From Acinetobacter kookii (GTDB taxonomy: Bacteria; Pseudomonadota; Gammaproteobacteria; Pseudomonadales; Moraxellaceae): 64,000 nucleotides of DNA. This document shows, in pieces, positions 44,020 through 53,741 of the stretch. Under the pieces are notes generated by a model. The model was given only the letters and a program-made list of their open reading frames with translations, was not told where the DNA came from and ran no database searches. Location of the stretch: positions 1 to 64,000 of the forward strand of contig NZ_FMYO01000009.1 in NCBI RefSeq assembly GCF_900096895.1, given 5' to 3'. Positions within the stretch are counted from its first letter, which is position 1, and the number at the start of each line of letters is the position of its first letter. Both the position numbers and the translations under genes were made by a program.

Positions 44020-44841
44020 ATGCGCTTACCTATCTTGATTTTTGATATCGAAACGCTGACCGATTTAAAGTCAGGTGCGCATTTATATCATCTGGATTTG
44101 CCCGAAGCAGATCTTGAGCAGGCGTTAATGAAATTGCGCCGTCAGGAATCAGGGGCGGATTTCCAGCGTTTGCCGCTGCATGAAATTGTTTGTATTTCCG
44201 GTCTCTGGATTGATGAAAACGGGGCGATGACACTGTTTTCATTTAGCCGCGAACAGTATAGCGAAGCGGAAATTTTAAAAAAATTTCTGTCCATTTTTGA
44301 TAAGCGCCATCCGACTCTGGTCAGTTGGAATGGTTCACAGTTTGATCTGCCGGTCATTCTGTTCCGTGCCATGTATCATGGCCTGTCGGCACCAAGTTTG
44401 TTCGATCAGGGCGAAATTGATCAGCAAAAGCGCTATAATAATTACCAGAACCGTTACCATCAGCGTCATGTCGACTTAATGGATGCCATGGCGATGTTTA
44501 ATGGCCGTCATTTCCAGAAGCTGGATGATGTTGCACATCTGCTGGGATTTCCGGGCAAGCGCGGTGATGGTGCTTACCATGTTCCGGAATATGTCCGTGC
44601 ACAGCAGTGGTTAAAATTAACCAGCTACTGTGAAGGCGATGTGCTGAATACCTGGCTGATCTATTTGCGCTGGCTATTGCTGAAAGGCCAATTGCTGGCT
44701 GAAGATCACCGTTACTGGGTTCAAGCCACCATCCAGTATTTACAGCATCAACCGCAACACGCAGATTTTCTTCAGGTATGGCGTGAAACTTCACAGCATA
44801 CCGAATTTACCGCTACAGATTTTATCTCTCCCACACCCTAG
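44020..44841 (+). CDS. PolB-type 3'-5' exonuclease-like protein
   Basis: 273 residues of the DNA-polymerase-B exonuclease-2 (PF10108-type) family. Exo I has IFDIETLTDL, Exo II SWNGSQFDLPVILFRA, HVDLMDAMAMF follows, and Exo III is YCEGDVLNTW. The DEDD metal ligands are all present, so nuclease activity is likely. It is sometimes annotated as a polysaccharide biosynthesis protein, which is misleading. It lies 20 bases after cysM and 6 before rlmD on the same strand. Confidence 0.85.
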   Translation: MRLPILIFDIETLTDLKSGAHLYHLDLPEADLEQALMKLRRQESGADFQRLPLHEIVCISGLWIDENGAMTLFSFSREQYSEAEILKKFLSIFDKRHPTLVSWNGSQFDLPVILFRAMYHGLSAPSLFDQGEIDQQKRYNNYQNRYHQRHVDLMDAMAMFNGRHFQKLDDVAHLLGFPGKRGDGAYHVPEYVRAQQWLKLTSYCEGDVLNTWLIYLRWLLLKGQLLAEDHRYWVQATIQYLQHQPQHADFLQVWRETSQHTEFTATDFISPTP

Positions 44842-44847
44842 GTATTC

Positions 44848-46239
44848 ATGAAACATAGAACCAAGCCACGTCCAGCTCAGCATCCGATTTACACATTTCA
44901 GGTTGAGTCTCTTTCACATGAAGGACGGGGAATCGCGCACTATGGATCGCATCCCGATCATCCGAGTGACAAGCACGGTAAAAAAGTTTTTATTGCATAT
45001 GCCTTGCCGGGGGAGACGGTTAGAGCACAAATTACCCATGTGGTGAAACGTTTAGAAGAAGCCGATTGCGTAGAGATTCTGAGCGAGCCTTCGCATTTGC
45101 GTGTTCAGCCGCAATGCCCGCATTTTGGTGTTTGTGGTGGCTGTAATATGCAGCATATTCAGCAAGATGAACAAATTCGACTGAAACAGGAGGTCTTGAA
45201 GTCGCATCTGGAACATTTTGCCGGTATCCAGCCTGAACAATGGTTGGCAGCTTTACGCTCACAACGTGAAGACTACCGCCGTAAAGCACGTATCGGTGTG
45301 CGTTATATTCCAGCCAAAGAGCAGTTGGTGGTGGGCTTTCGTGAACGCCAGAGCAATAAGCTGACGCCGATTGACCGCTGTATGGTGCTGGATCGTAAAT
45401 TTGGTTCCATGACCGAACTCAAACAATTACTCCAAAGTCTAAAGGGCAAAGCAGCGATTGGTCATGTAGAATTGGCCATGGGGGATCAGGATATTGCATT
45501 GCTGGTGCGCCATACTGAAAAATTGTCATCCGATGATGTCAACCAATTAAAACAGTTTGCGTTAAACAGACAGTGGCAACTGTATTTGCAGCCAGCAGGG
45601 GGCGACAGTTTGCATCGTGTCGATGATCCGGCCGCGGCGATGCGTTTGCATTATGCTTTGGACGAATTTGATGTGAAATTTGGCTTTAATCCGCTTGATT
45701 TTACTCAGGTCAACTCCACCATTAACCCGCAGATGGTGAAGCTGGCATGTGATTTGCTTCAATTGCAGCAAGGGGAGCGTGTACTCGACCTGTTTTGTGG
45801 TTTAGGAAACTTTTCTTTACCCTTGGCGCGTTGTGTCGGTGAAACCGGACAAGTGGTTGCTGTTGAAGGAAGTGAGGAAATGGTTCAACGTGGTGCAGAA
45901 AATGCCGAGAAAAACGGTATATGTCACGTAAAATTTTATTCACAAGATTTAACAAAAGATTTTTCGCATCATTCTTGGGCAAATCAGGGATTTGATGCAT
46001 TATTGATTGATCCTCCACGCTCAGGGGCGGAGGAAATAATGTATTATGTGCCCAAATTTGGTGCAAAAAGAATCGTTTATGTGTCATGTAATCCTGCCAC
46101 ACTGGCGCGAGATGCGGGAGTGCTGGTAAAACATGGCTATCGATTAAAAAAGGCTGGGGTAATGGATATGTTTACCCATACGGGACATGTAGAATCTATT
46201 GCCTTATTCGAAAAATACAACGAAATAAACGATTTATAA
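44848..46239 (+). CDS. rlmD: 23S rRNA (uracil-1939-C5)-methyltransferase RlmD
   Basis: 463 residues. An N-terminal TRAM domain ([15 protein letters not shown]) is followed by the 4Fe-4S cluster motif C90-PHFGVC96-GGC99, with a fourth Cys in IDRCMVL. The SAM domain has [16 protein letters not shown], with the DPPR motif and catalytic Cys in [11 protein letters not shown]. It methylates U1939 of 23S rRNA. The relA start is 29 bases after its stop, a pairing widespread in gammaproteobacteria. Confidence 0.95.
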   Translation: MKHRTKPRPAQHPIYTFQVESLSHEGRGIAHYGSHPDHPSDKHGKKVFIAYALPGETVRAQITHVVKRLEEADCVEILSEPSHLRVQPQCPHFGVCGGCNMQHIQQDEQIRLKQEVLKSHLEHFAGIQPEQWLAALRSQREDYRRKARIGVRYIPAKEQLVVGFRERQSNKLTPIDRCMVLDRKFGSMTELKQLLQSLKGKAAIGHVELAMGDQDIALLVRHTEKLSSDDVNQLKQFALNRQWQLYLQPAGGDSLHRVDDPAAAMRLHYALDEFDVKFGFNPLDFTQVNSTINPQMVKLACDLLQLQQGERVLDLFCGLGNFSLPLARCVGETGQVVAVEGSEEMVQRGAENAEKNGICHVKFYSQDLTKDFSHHSWANQGFDALLIDPPRSGAEEIMYYVPKFGAKRIVYVSCNPATLARDAGVLVKHGYRLKKAGVMDMFTHTGHVESIALFEKYNEINDL

Positions 46240-46268
46240 TATGAAGTGTAAAAAAGTAGGAGTAGGGT

Positions 46269-48575
46269 ATGGTCACAGTACGTGAGCAGCTTCCTGGACG
46301 TCTCAATGAGTTGTCGGAGGAAGCGACTGTAGAACATGCCGAACAAGCTCAACAAGATTTGGCTGAATGGTTAAATCGGGTTCGTGGCATATTAGATGAT
46401 ACGGCGCTAAAACAACTCGAAGATGTAGCGCATTTAACTTTGCAGAAAGAACTGCAAAGTACGGTCAACCATCGTTCCAATACCTTCTATACCGGCATTG
46501 AAATGGCCGATATTCTGGCGCATCTGCATGTCGATGAAGCGACCTTGTCTGCCGCAATGCTATATCGTAGCGTTCGTGAAGGCGTGATGACGCTGGAAGA
46601 AGTGCAGGAGCATTTTGGCGAGCAAGTCTATGGCCTGGTGCAAGGCACACTGGCGATGGGTAAGCTGTCCGAGCTGATTGAAAAGAACAAGCGTCTGGAA
46701 GACCACTTTAATAACAACCAGCGCGAACATTTAAGCGGCATTTATAAAATGCTGATTGCCGTGACCGAAGATGTTCGCGTGGTGCTGATCAAGCTGGCCG
46801 AACGTACCTACGCCTTGCGTGAACTGACCCAAGCTTCTCGGGAACGCCAGGAACGTGTTGCGCGTGAAATTCTGACCATTTACTCGCCTTTGGCACACCG
46901 CCTGGGGATTGCCCAGCTTAAATGGGAGCTGGAAGATCTCGCTTTCCGTTATCTGGCCCCGGAGCGTTATAAAGAAATCGCCTCATTGCTGAATGAGAAA
47001 CGCCTGGAGCGTGAGCAGTACATTCAGTTTGTGATTGATAAGCTGAAAACCGAACTGGCCAGCCATGGGATTGAAGCCGAAATTAGCGGACGGGTGAAGC
47101 ACATTTATTCGATTTATCGAAAAATGAAAAGCAAGAACTTAAGCTTTGACCAGCTGTACGATATCCGTGCGGTGCGGGTTCTGGTTAAAACCGTACCCGA
47201 GTGTTATCACTCCTTGGGCATTGTGCATCAAATCTGGCGCCATATTCCGCATCAGTTTGATGATTACATTACCAATCCCAAGGCCAATGGCTACCGTTCA
47301 TTGCATACTGCCGTGATTGCAGAGAACAAGTCGCTCGAAGTGCAAATCCGCACCAAGGATATGCATGAAGAAGCCGAGCTTGGGGTATGTTCGCACTTCA
47401 ACTATAAAGAAGGTGCCAAGAATACCGATCATTCCTTCAATCATCGTTTACATTCATTGCGTGCCGTACTGGAACATTACCAGGAACGCAATGATGCCAG
47501 TGCGCATAAAGTAGAGGATGAGCCAGAAAATTTTGAACAGATTCAAGATTTTGAAGGCTTTGAAAAAATTTATGTGTTTAGCCGCGATGGCGATATTAAA
47601 GAATTGCCGCGTGGTTCGACTGTTTTGGACTTCGCTTATCACGTGCATACCGAAGTGGGGAACAAGTGCTATGCCGCACGGGTGAACCAGCGCTATGTGC
47701 CGCTGACCTATACCCTGAAAACCGGTGAGCAGGTTGAAATCTTAACCAAGAAAGATCGCGAGCCGAACCGGGACTGGTTGGTCAATTCGCTGGGTTATAT
47801 TAAAACTGCCCGCGCGCGGGATAAGCTGCGTCACTGGTTCAGACAGCAAGACCGCAGTAAAAATCTGGAAGTCGGCCGTGAAATTCTCAACAAAGAGCTT
47901 TCACGCCTGGCGATTCATCCCAAAAGTATTGATTTAAGTGACTATTGCAATCATTTCAATGTCAAGTTGGGTGAAGATATCCTGATCGGACTGGTGAATG
48001 GCGACATCAGCCTGCATGCCCTGATCAATCAGGTCAACCGTCATATGCATATCGGTCAGGATGAGCCTGAACTGGTACTCAAACCGACCTTGAATCCGCG
48101 TGCCAGTCATACCCTGTCTGCACATGGCATTTTAATTGACGGTCTGGACAATGTGGAACTGCATATTGCCCAGTGTTGTCAGCCGGTGCATGGTGAATCC
48201 ATTGGGGGATATATCACCCTGAATCGTGGCGTCAGTATTCACAAGGTGGCCTGTCCGGATTATGTACGCATGATTTCTCAGGAACCTGAACGTGCTGTCG
48301 AAGCGGATTGGGAAATGCAGCCGACCCGTGGCCAAAGTGTACAGATTGTTGTTGAGGCTTATGACCGCCGTGGTCTGCTCAAAGACCTGACTCAAGTGAT
48401 CTTCTCGGATCAGATCAATATTCGTCAGGTGAATACCATTTCCGAAGCGGATGGTATTGCCAACATGAAATTGTTGATTGAGGTGAAAGGTTTGGCCCAG
48501 TTATCCCGTCTTTTGGCGCGTTTGGAACAACAGCCGGGCATTATCAGTGCGCGTCGTTTGGTGCAAGGCAATTAA
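46269..48575 (+). CDS. relA: GTP pyrophosphokinase RelA
   Basis: 768 residues. The HD hydrolase domain (about 50-200) is degenerate (AAMLYRSVREG in place of the His-Asp pair), which marks the synthetase-only RelA rather than SpoT. The synthetase domain (about 255-370) has KSKNLSFDQLYDIRAVRV and NGYRSLHTAVI. TGS (YVFSRDGDIKELP), a zinc-finger-like segment (HIAQCCQPVHGE) and a C-terminal ACT domain follow. It makes (p)ppGpp on stalled ribosomes. The terminator at 48598 ends the unit. Confidence 0.96.
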   Translation: MVTVREQLPGRLNELSEEATVEHAEQAQQDLAEWLNRVRGILDDTALKQLEDVAHLTLQKELQSTVNHRSNTFYTGIEMADILAHLHVDEATLSAAMLYRSVREGVMTLEEVQEHFGEQVYGLVQGTLAMGKLSELIEKNKRLEDHFNNNQREHLSGIYKMLIAVTEDVRVVLIKLAERTYALRELTQASRERQERVAREILTIYSPLAHRLGIAQLKWELEDLAFRYLAPERYKEIASLLNEKRLEREQYIQFVIDKLKTELASHGIEAEISGRVKHIYSIYRKMKSKNLSFDQLYDIRAVRVLVKTVPECYHSLGIVHQIWRHIPHQFDDYITNPKANGYRSLHTAVIAENKSLEVQIRTKDMHEEAELGVCSHFNYKEGAKNTDHSFNHRLHSLRAVLEHYQERNDASAHKVEDEPENFEQIQDFEGFEKIYVFSRDGDIKELPRGSTVLDFAYHVHTEVGNKCYAARVNQRYVPLTYTLKTGEQVEILTKKDREPNRDWLVNSLGYIKTARARDKLRHWFRQQDRSKNLEVGREILNKELSRLAIHPKSIDLSDYCNHFNVKLGEDILIGLVNGDISLHALINQVNRHMHIGQDEPELVLKPTLNPRASHTLSAHGILIDGLDNVELHIAQCCQPVHGESIGGYITLNRGVSIHKVACPDYVRMISQEPERAVEADWEMQPTRGQSVQIVVEAYDRRGLLKDLTQVIFSDQINIRQVNTISEADGIANMKLLIEVKGLAQLSRLLARLEQQPGIISARRLVQGN

Positions 48576-48597
48576 TCCAGCATTGCACTGATGCCAT

Positions 48598-48628
48598 AAA
48601 AACCAGCAACAGGTGTTGCTGGTTTTTT
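48598..48628 (+). terminator. relA terminator
   Basis: AAAAACCAGCAACA / TGTTGCTGGTTTTTTT hairpin with a short loop and long T-run, about 25 bases past relA. It separates relA from the polyene operon. Confidence 0.9.
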
Positions 48629-48721
48629 TATGCCTGATCGGTTTTTTAAGGGTTTTTAAACAAAATAAACAATGAAATCAAAACTATAATTTTAAATAAT
48701 CAATATTATACAAGATACATT

Positions 48722-48751
48722 TTGTGTAATTTTTATTACAAATGCTATAAT
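48722..48751 (+). promoter_or_regulatory. Candidate sigma-70 promoter of the aryl-polyene operon
   Basis: A perfect TATAAT at 48746-48751 is preceded by an extended -10 TGC (48743-48745). A weak -35 TTGTGT lies 18 bases upstream. The surrounding DNA is very AT-rich. The first gene starts at 48809, so the leader would be about 50 bases. Confidence 0.6.
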
Positions 48752-48808
48752 CCGACCCATTAAAATAGCCTCGAGCTAAAATATTTTAGGGTATGGAAAA
48801 TTAGGGCA

Positions 48809-49447
48809 ATGCTTCAAATCAATGTGTCACAACTGTGCATAAGTCGTGCCGATGAAACCGTTGCCGCCTTAGAACAAATTCCAGCCATGCAGCGCAGACG
48901 TTTGTCAGGGATTGCCAAACTCGCGTTAAGCAGTGCTATTCAATCGCTGAATTCCAAATCGGCAGATTATATTGTCTGGGCTTCACAATATGGCGATGAA
49001 CATAAGACTTTAAAAATTCTGGCCGATGTACTGCAAGATCAGACGCCGTCACCGACCCAGTTTTCAACTTCCGTACATAATGCCATTGCCGGACTGTATT
49101 CCATTTTATGTCAGGATGCGACCCCATCGACCAGTTTGGCGGCTTCGTGGAGTGAAGCCCTGATTGAAGCCTATGCCTGGTTAAAAACCGCAACGCAACC
49201 GAATCCACGCGTTCTGGTGGTGTATTATGACGAGGCATTACCGGAAATTTATCACGAAGCTGAGCCTTTTATCGCTTTTGCCATGTCGGCAATGGTGAGT
49301 CTTGAAGCGCCCAACCTGCAATTGGATATGCATGCGCTAGGCAACCAGCGTCATAAATATATGGATGCGCAGAATTTTTATGATTTCTGGCAGCAATCTG
49401 AACAGCGTCTTGATTATCCTCAAACTCAGGCATGGCAAAAATGTTAA
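48809..49447 (+). CDS. Beta-ketoacyl synthase-like chain-length protein (PF13723 type)
   Basis: 212 residues matching the short ketoacyl-synthase N-terminal-like family found at the head of aryl-polyene and related type II PKS-like clusters. It has QRRRLSGIAKLALSSA, DYIVWASQYGDEHKTLKIL, SPTQFSTSVHNAIAGLYSI, and a loop AASWSEALIEAYAW. No active-site Cys-His-His triad is visible, so it is probably a chain-length factor or partner subunit rather than a catalytic synthase. First gene of the operon, about 58 bases downstream of the predicted promoter. Confidence 0.78.
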   Translation: MLQINVSQLCISRADETVAALEQIPAMQRRRLSGIAKLALSSAIQSLNSKSADYIVWASQYGDEHKTLKILADVLQDQTPSPTQFSTSVHNAIAGLYSILCQDATPSTSLAASWSEALIEAYAWLKTATQPNPRVLVVYYDEALPEIYHEAEPFIAFAMSAMVSLEAPNLQLDMHALGNQRHKYMDAQNFYDFWQQSEQRLDYPQTQAWQKC

Positions 49448-50241
49448 AGCGCGATCAAATCAAGCAAAAAGCCAACTACCTGTGGCGTGTGGGCGCAACC
49501 GGTTTCAGTTTCGCCAGTTTCGGGATTGGCGGTGTGGCCATTGGGGGGCTAATTGCACCCTTAGTGAAACTGTCGACTCAGAATCCCGGTTTAAGGCAGC
49601 AGCGTACCCAAAAAGTCATTAAGCATAGCTTCAAGGGCTTTACCGAAATGATGGTAAAACTCGGAATTATGACCTATGACATTGAAGGCCTGGAAAAATT
49701 ACAGCACAGTAAGCAGGAACTGGTGATTGCCAACCATCCTACCCTGGTGGATGTGGTGGTGCTGATCGGGCTGATGGAACAAGCCAACTGTGTAGTCAAG
49801 CAGGCTTTATGGTCAAATCCATTTACCAAAGGTCCGGTGCAGAATGCCGGTTATATTTTAAATGCCGGTTCGGAACAGTTTATTCATGATTGCGTGGCAA
49901 GGCTAAAGCAGGATCAGGCAGCATCGTTGCTGATTTTTCCTGAAGGTACCCGGACTGCAAAAGGCGAGTTGCTGAATGAATTTCAGCGCGGTGCGGCCAA
50001 TATTGCCATTCGTGCCAACGTGCCGATTCGTCCGGTGCTGATTAGCTGTACGCCTTCAACCTTAACCAAGAATGAAAAGTGGTATCACGTTCCTTCCAAG
50101 CCTTTCCATATTCATGTGAAGGTACTGGATGCCATACAAGTCGATGATCTGCTCGAGGATGTAACGGTGAATCCGAAACACGTGCGTCAGCTGAGTCATC
50201 AATTACACCAATTTTTTAACCAAGAGTTATCTAAAAAATGA
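49432..50241 (+). CDS. 1-acylglycerol-3-phosphate acyltransferase-like protein
   Basis: 269 residues with a PlsC-type acyltransferase domain. Block I is NHPTLVD (H-x4-D), block III FPEGTRTAKGE, and block IV is VPIRPVLIS. An amphipathic/hydrophobic N-terminus (ATGFSFASFGIGGVAIGGLIAP) probably attaches it to the inner membrane. It overlaps the previous gene by 16 bases. In aryl-polyene systems such an acyltransferase is thought to help build the lipid anchor. The acceptor is unknown. Confidence 0.85.
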   Translation: MAKMLKRDQIKQKANYLWRVGATGFSFASFGIGGVAIGGLIAPLVKLSTQNPGLRQQRTQKVIKHSFKGFTEMMVKLGIMTYDIEGLEKLQHSKQELVIANHPTLVDVVVLIGLMEQANCVVKQALWSNPFTKGPVQNAGYILNAGSEQFIHDCVARLKQDQAASLLIFPEGTRTAKGELLNEFQRGAANIAIRANVPIRPVLISCTPSTLTKNEKWYHVPSKPFHIHVKVLDAIQVDDLLEDVTVNPKHVRQLSHQLHQFFNQELSKK

Positions 50242-50498
50242 GCAATCTTGCTGATGAATTAAAGCAAATGATTATTGATGTTCTGGCCCTTGAGGACATC
50301 AGCATAGATGATATTGAAACCGAAGCACCTTTATTTGGGGATGGCCTGGGTCTGGATTCGATTGATGCGCTGGAACTGGGCCTGGCACTGAAAAAACGTT
50401 ACAACATTCATTTGAATGCTGAATCGGCGGAAACCAAACAACATTTTAAATCAATTCAAAGTCTGGTGGCTTTGGTTGAAGCACAGCAACAGGCATAA
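50238..50498 (+). CDS. Acyl carrier protein, first copy
   Basis: 86 residues, acidic four-helix ACP. Ser in LGLDSIDALEL is the expected 4'-phosphopantetheine site. The ATG overlaps the upstream stop (ATGA). With the next gene it forms a tandem ACP pair, a hallmark of aryl-polyene clusters (ApeE/ApeF-like). Confidence 0.9.
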   Translation: MSNLADELKQMIIDVLALEDISIDDIETEAPLFGDGLGLDSIDALELGLALKKRYNIHLNAESAETKQHFKSIQSLVALVEAQQQA

Positions 50499-50507
50499 GA
50501 GGTAGTG

Positions 50508-50756
50508 ATGCTAACTCAGGAACAAGTACTTGAAAAATTAAGAGAATGGATGGAAGATCTGTTTGAGATTAGCCCTGAAGATGTGCAGCTGGATGCAAAT
50601 TTAGCCACCGATCTGGACGTAGACAGTATCGATGCGATTGATCTGGTGGTCAAAATCAAGGAATTGACCGGTAAACAGGTTAATCCTGAAGACTTTAAAA
50701 GCGTACGCACAGTACAGGATGTGGTGACTGTGATTCAGAACATGTCTGCTGCATGA
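50508..50756 (+). CDS. Acyl carrier protein, second copy
   Basis: 82 residues. Ser in LDVDSIDAIDLVVKIKE is the phosphopantetheine site. I start at ATG 50508, 5 bases after GAGG; a GTG just before it is possible. It differs clearly from the first copy, so the two are probably specialised, for example one for the starter and one for elongation, rather than a recent duplication. Confidence 0.9.
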   Translation: MLTQEQVLEKLREWMEDLFEISPEDVQLDANLATDLDVDSIDAIDLVVKIKELTGKQVNPEDFKSVRTVQDVVTVIQNMSAA

Positions 50757-51307
50757 AACTGATCTTTAAAGGGATAGTGGCAATCGGGTTGATGCTCTAT
50801 CCCTTTTTAGTGGGCTATAGTTTGGCACATGGACAATATGTCTGGGTCAGCAGCCTGCTGATTGTTTTGGGCCTATTGCGCCTGTTCAGCAAGGGCAATG
50901 CCTTGCTGTGGCCCTTAACCGGATTTGCCATTTTGTGTGGCAGCCTGAGCCTGATTTTAAAAGATCATGCCTGGCTAAAACTGTATCCGGTGTTGATGAG
51001 TGTGGGGGCATGTATGATTTTTGCCTCGACTTTAATCCGCCCCCCATCCATGATTGAGCGTTTTGCCCGATTGGCAGAACCGGATTTGCCCGAAGCTGGG
51101 GTGATCTGGACCCGAAAAGTCACCCTTGTATGGTGCGGTTTTTTTGTATTGAATGCCCTGATTGCCTTGGCGACCGTACTCTTTGCCTCTATGCAGGTCT
51201 GGGTATTGTATAACGGCTTTATTTCCTATGTGTTGATGGGGCTGTTACTACTGGGCGAATTTATCTTGCGTAAGCGACAGCAGCGCTTAAATCAACTTCA
51301 GGAATAA
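50753..51307 (+). CDS. Inner-membrane protein of the COG4648 (ApeG-like) family
   Basis: 184 residues with about five membrane helices (MLYPFLVGYSLA, VSSLLIVLGLLRL, LLWPLTGFAILCG, LYPVLMSVGACMIF, LVWCGFFVLNALIALA) and a basic C-terminal tail. This length and helix spacing match the COG4648 proteins that accompany aryl-polyene ACPs. Role unknown. It overlaps the second ACP by 4 bases and could bring carrier proteins to the membrane. Confidence 0.8.
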   Translation: MKLIFKGIVAIGLMLYPFLVGYSLAHGQYVWVSSLLIVLGLLRLFSKGNALLWPLTGFAILCGSLSLILKDHAWLKLYPVLMSVGACMIFASTLIRPPSMIERFARLAEPDLPEAGVIWTRKVTLVWCGFFVLNALIALATVLFASMQVWVLYNGFISYVLMGLLLLGEFILRKRQQRLNQLQE

Positions 51308-51319
51308 AAACAGAATATT

Positions 51320-52990
51320 ATGTTGTGTCATTTTCAAAATCATCTCCATTCACTGAAACCGCTGTGTATTCGGCCTGATTTAAGCCAGATCCGCTTTCAG
51401 GATTTCTGGCAGGATGTGATGCAACAACGTCATGCCATTGAGGCACTTTCACAGGAAAGTTGGGCGCTTTGGGAACCTGACAGTTACCAGTTTTTAGTGC
51501 TGTTATTTGCAGCACTACTGGCCAAAAAACAGGTACTGCTGCCTCCGAACCGGGTCAGTGATCTGGAAAAAGAACTGGCCGGGCAGAATGTTTATTTTTT
51601 ACAGCGCCAGACTGTATCCCATAGCTACAACCAGCCGATTGAACTCGATCTGGATGATGCCTTTCTGACTCAGGCACAGCTTTATTTTTATACGTCCGGT
51701 TCTACCGGTCAGCCTAAAAAAATCCCGCGCAGCTTGCGTCAGTTGCTGAATGAAGTACAGGGGCTGGATGCCAGTTTTCAGTTGCCTGGGCAGGCGATTG
51801 CGATTGCCACGGTCAGTCATCAGCATATTTATGGCCTGCTGTTTAAGTTGCTCTGGCCATTGGCCAGCGGTCGCTGCTTTTTTCAAGTACAGCTGGCTTT
51901 CCCCGAAGATGTCGCCGATATCCAGAAAAAATTAACTGTTTTCAAGATGGATAATTATGTAATTTCCAGTCCGGCACTGTTAAAACGCTGGACTCAGGAT
52001 GTGCTGCTGCAAAACTGTTTAACGGTCTATTCCTCTGGTGGGAAACTGGAATCCGGTATAAGACCCTATCTGAACCGTACCATTACCGAAGTGTTTGGCA
52101 GTTCCGAAACCGGCGGGATTGCCCATCGCCAGCAGGATGATGCCTTGTGGATACCCTTTGCCAATGTCGATATACAGACCAATGCACAGCAGGAACTCCA
52201 GGTCAGAACCAATCATGCGTTTAGCGAAGACTGGATTTTTACCGGTGATAAAGTTGAACTGGTTGAAGCCGGCAATTTAAAAAGTCCATTCCGTTTGTTG
52301 GGGCGTTTGGACCGGATTGTCAAACTGGAAGAAAAACGTTTAAGTCTGGATGCCATCGAGCAAAAAATTGTCGAGCTGGATGACATCGTACAATGTCATG
52401 TGCTGATTCTGGAACGGGAACATCGCCAGATTTTAGCCTGTGTTGCAGTATTGTCAGAGCAGGCCAGACAGCAACTGCAAAATGGCAGCAAAGTACAGTA
52501 TGTCGCGACCTTAAAAGCCCAGCTGAAAGCCAAACTGGAAAGCATTGCCATTCCAAGACAGTGGCGTTTTTTGACACAATTACCGCAAAACTCCCAATCC
52601 AAGCTGAATAAACAATACATGAAATCCTTATTTCAGCCTATGTTATTGCCTATTGTATTGGAACAACAGCATGTCGCGGATTCGGCATCCTACCGTTTGG
52701 AGTTTTCACCTGAACTGGAATGCTTTAAGGGGCATTTTCCAGATTATCCTATTTTTCCAGGGGTGGGGCAGATCGGGTTTATTCAGCATTTTGCCCGCCA
52801 GACCTGGGCTGATCTGGAATGGTGCAATGGTTTCGAGCAGTTGAAGTTTCAGGATCTGATCAAGCCTTTTATGGTGCTGCAATTGCAATTGACCAGAAAA
52901 TTGCACAAAGTCAGTTTTGAACTCACCCATGCGGATCAGACCTTGGCCTCTGGACGATTGCTGTTTAAAACGCCGAGCGATCAGATTTAA
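51320..52990 (+). CDS. Acyl-activating ligase fused to a hot-dog (dehydratase-like) domain
   Basis: 556 residues. About 1-430 is an AMP-forming adenylate ligase: P-loop FYTSGSTGQPKK, FGSSETGG, and the WIFTGDKVEL / LGRLDRIVKLEEKRLS hinge region. About 445-556 is a FabA/FabZ-like hot-dog domain with GHFPDYPIFPGVGQ, where the His of GHFP matches the catalytic His of FabZ. In other aryl-polyene clusters these are separate acyl-ACP ligase and dehydratase proteins (ApeH and ApeI). The ligase probably loads the aryl starter onto an ACP, and the fused domain may dehydrate polyene intermediates. Confidence 0.85.
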   Translation: MLCHFQNHLHSLKPLCIRPDLSQIRFQDFWQDVMQQRHAIEALSQESWALWEPDSYQFLVLLFAALLAKKQVLLPPNRVSDLEKELAGQNVYFLQRQTVSHSYNQPIELDLDDAFLTQAQLYFYTSGSTGQPKKIPRSLRQLLNEVQGLDASFQLPGQAIAIATVSHQHIYGLLFKLLWPLASGRCFFQVQLAFPEDVADIQKKLTVFKMDNYVISSPALLKRWTQDVLLQNCLTVYSSGGKLESGIRPYLNRTITEVFGSSETGGIAHRQQDDALWIPFANVDIQTNAQQELQVRTNHAFSEDWIFTGDKVELVEAGNLKSPFRLLGRLDRIVKLEEKRLSLDAIEQKIVELDDIVQCHVLILEREHRQILACVAVLSEQARQQLQNGSKVQYVATLKAQLKAKLESIAIPRQWRFLTQLPQNSQSKLNKQYMKSLFQPMLLPIVLEQQHVADSASYRLEFSPELECFKGHFPDYPIFPGVGQIGFIQHFARQTWADLEWCNGFEQLKFQDLIKPFMVLQLQLTRKLHKVSFELTHADQTLASGRLLFKTPSDQI

Positions 52991-52996
52991 AGGTAG

Positions 52997-53737
52997 ATGT
53001 ATATGCAGCAATGTTTTGTGATTCCGGTTTATAACCATCCTCATTATATCGAGGCTTTGGTCGCCCATCTGGAACAGTTTCAGAAACCGATCATTCTGGT
53101 CAATGATGGCAGTGATGCCGCATGTACTCAGCTTTTACATACTATTGCTGCAAAGAATTCATTGGTCGAATTGGTTGAGCATCATCATAATCAGGGCAAA
53201 GGCCAGGCCGTGATCACCGGGTTGCGTCATGCCCACAAGCTGGGTTTTAGTCATGCCTTGCAGCTTGATTCAGATGGTCAGCATGACTGGCAGGATGTGG
53301 CAAAATTTCTGCAAATTTCCCAGCAACACCCGGACGCAATGGTCATCGGACAGCCGGTTTTTGATGAATCGGTGCCCAAAAAACGCCTGTATGGCCGTTA
53401 TGCCACGCATATCTGGGTCTGGATTAACAGCCTGTCGTTTGACATTAAGGACAGCATGTGCGGTTTCCGGGTCTATCCCTTAGCCTCAACCATTAAAGTG
53501 CTGGATTCGGCAAAATTTCAGCCACGTATGGGCTTTGACAGTGAAATTCTGGTACGTCTTAAATGGGCCAATGTGCCTTTTATCAATGTGCCGACCAAAG
53601 TCATTTATCCAGAAGACGGTATTTCTCATTACCATGTCTGGCGAGACAATCTGGGCATGAGTAAGGCGCATGCCAAATTGCTGGGCGGGATGCTGATTCG
53701 TTTGCCAAAATTGCTGGCACAGAAAGTAAAAGGTTGA
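52997..53737 (+). CDS. Glycosyltransferase family 2 protein (polyene operon)
   Basis: 246 residues. It has PVYNHPHYIEALVAHLEQ, LVNDGSD, GKGQAVITGLRHA, and QLDSDGQHDWQD with the DxD metal site; MCGFRVYPL and KWANVPFINVPTKVIYPEDG give the dolichol-phosphate-mannose-synthase-like pattern. Here it may glycosylate the polyene or its lipid anchor. In E. coli this function and the next gene's are fused in one protein (ApeJ-like); here they are separate, 4 bases apart. The start may be the third Met. Confidence 0.85.
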   Translation: MYMQQCFVIPVYNHPHYIEALVAHLEQFQKPIILVNDGSDAACTQLLHTIAAKNSLVELVEHHHNQGKGQAVITGLRHAHKLGFSHALQLDSDGQHDWQDVAKFLQISQQHPDAMVIGQPVFDESVPKKRLYGRYATHIWVWINSLSFDIKDSMCGFRVYPLASTIKVLDSAKFQPRMGFDSEILVRLKWANVPFINVPTKVIYPEDGISHYHVWRDNLGMSKAHAKLLGGMLIRLPKLLAQKVKG

Positions 53738-53741
53738 TTCT

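Noticed and set aside
44020..44841. Polysaccharide biosynthesis protein
   Set aside because: Has the DEDD exonuclease motifs; that annotation is a legacy name.
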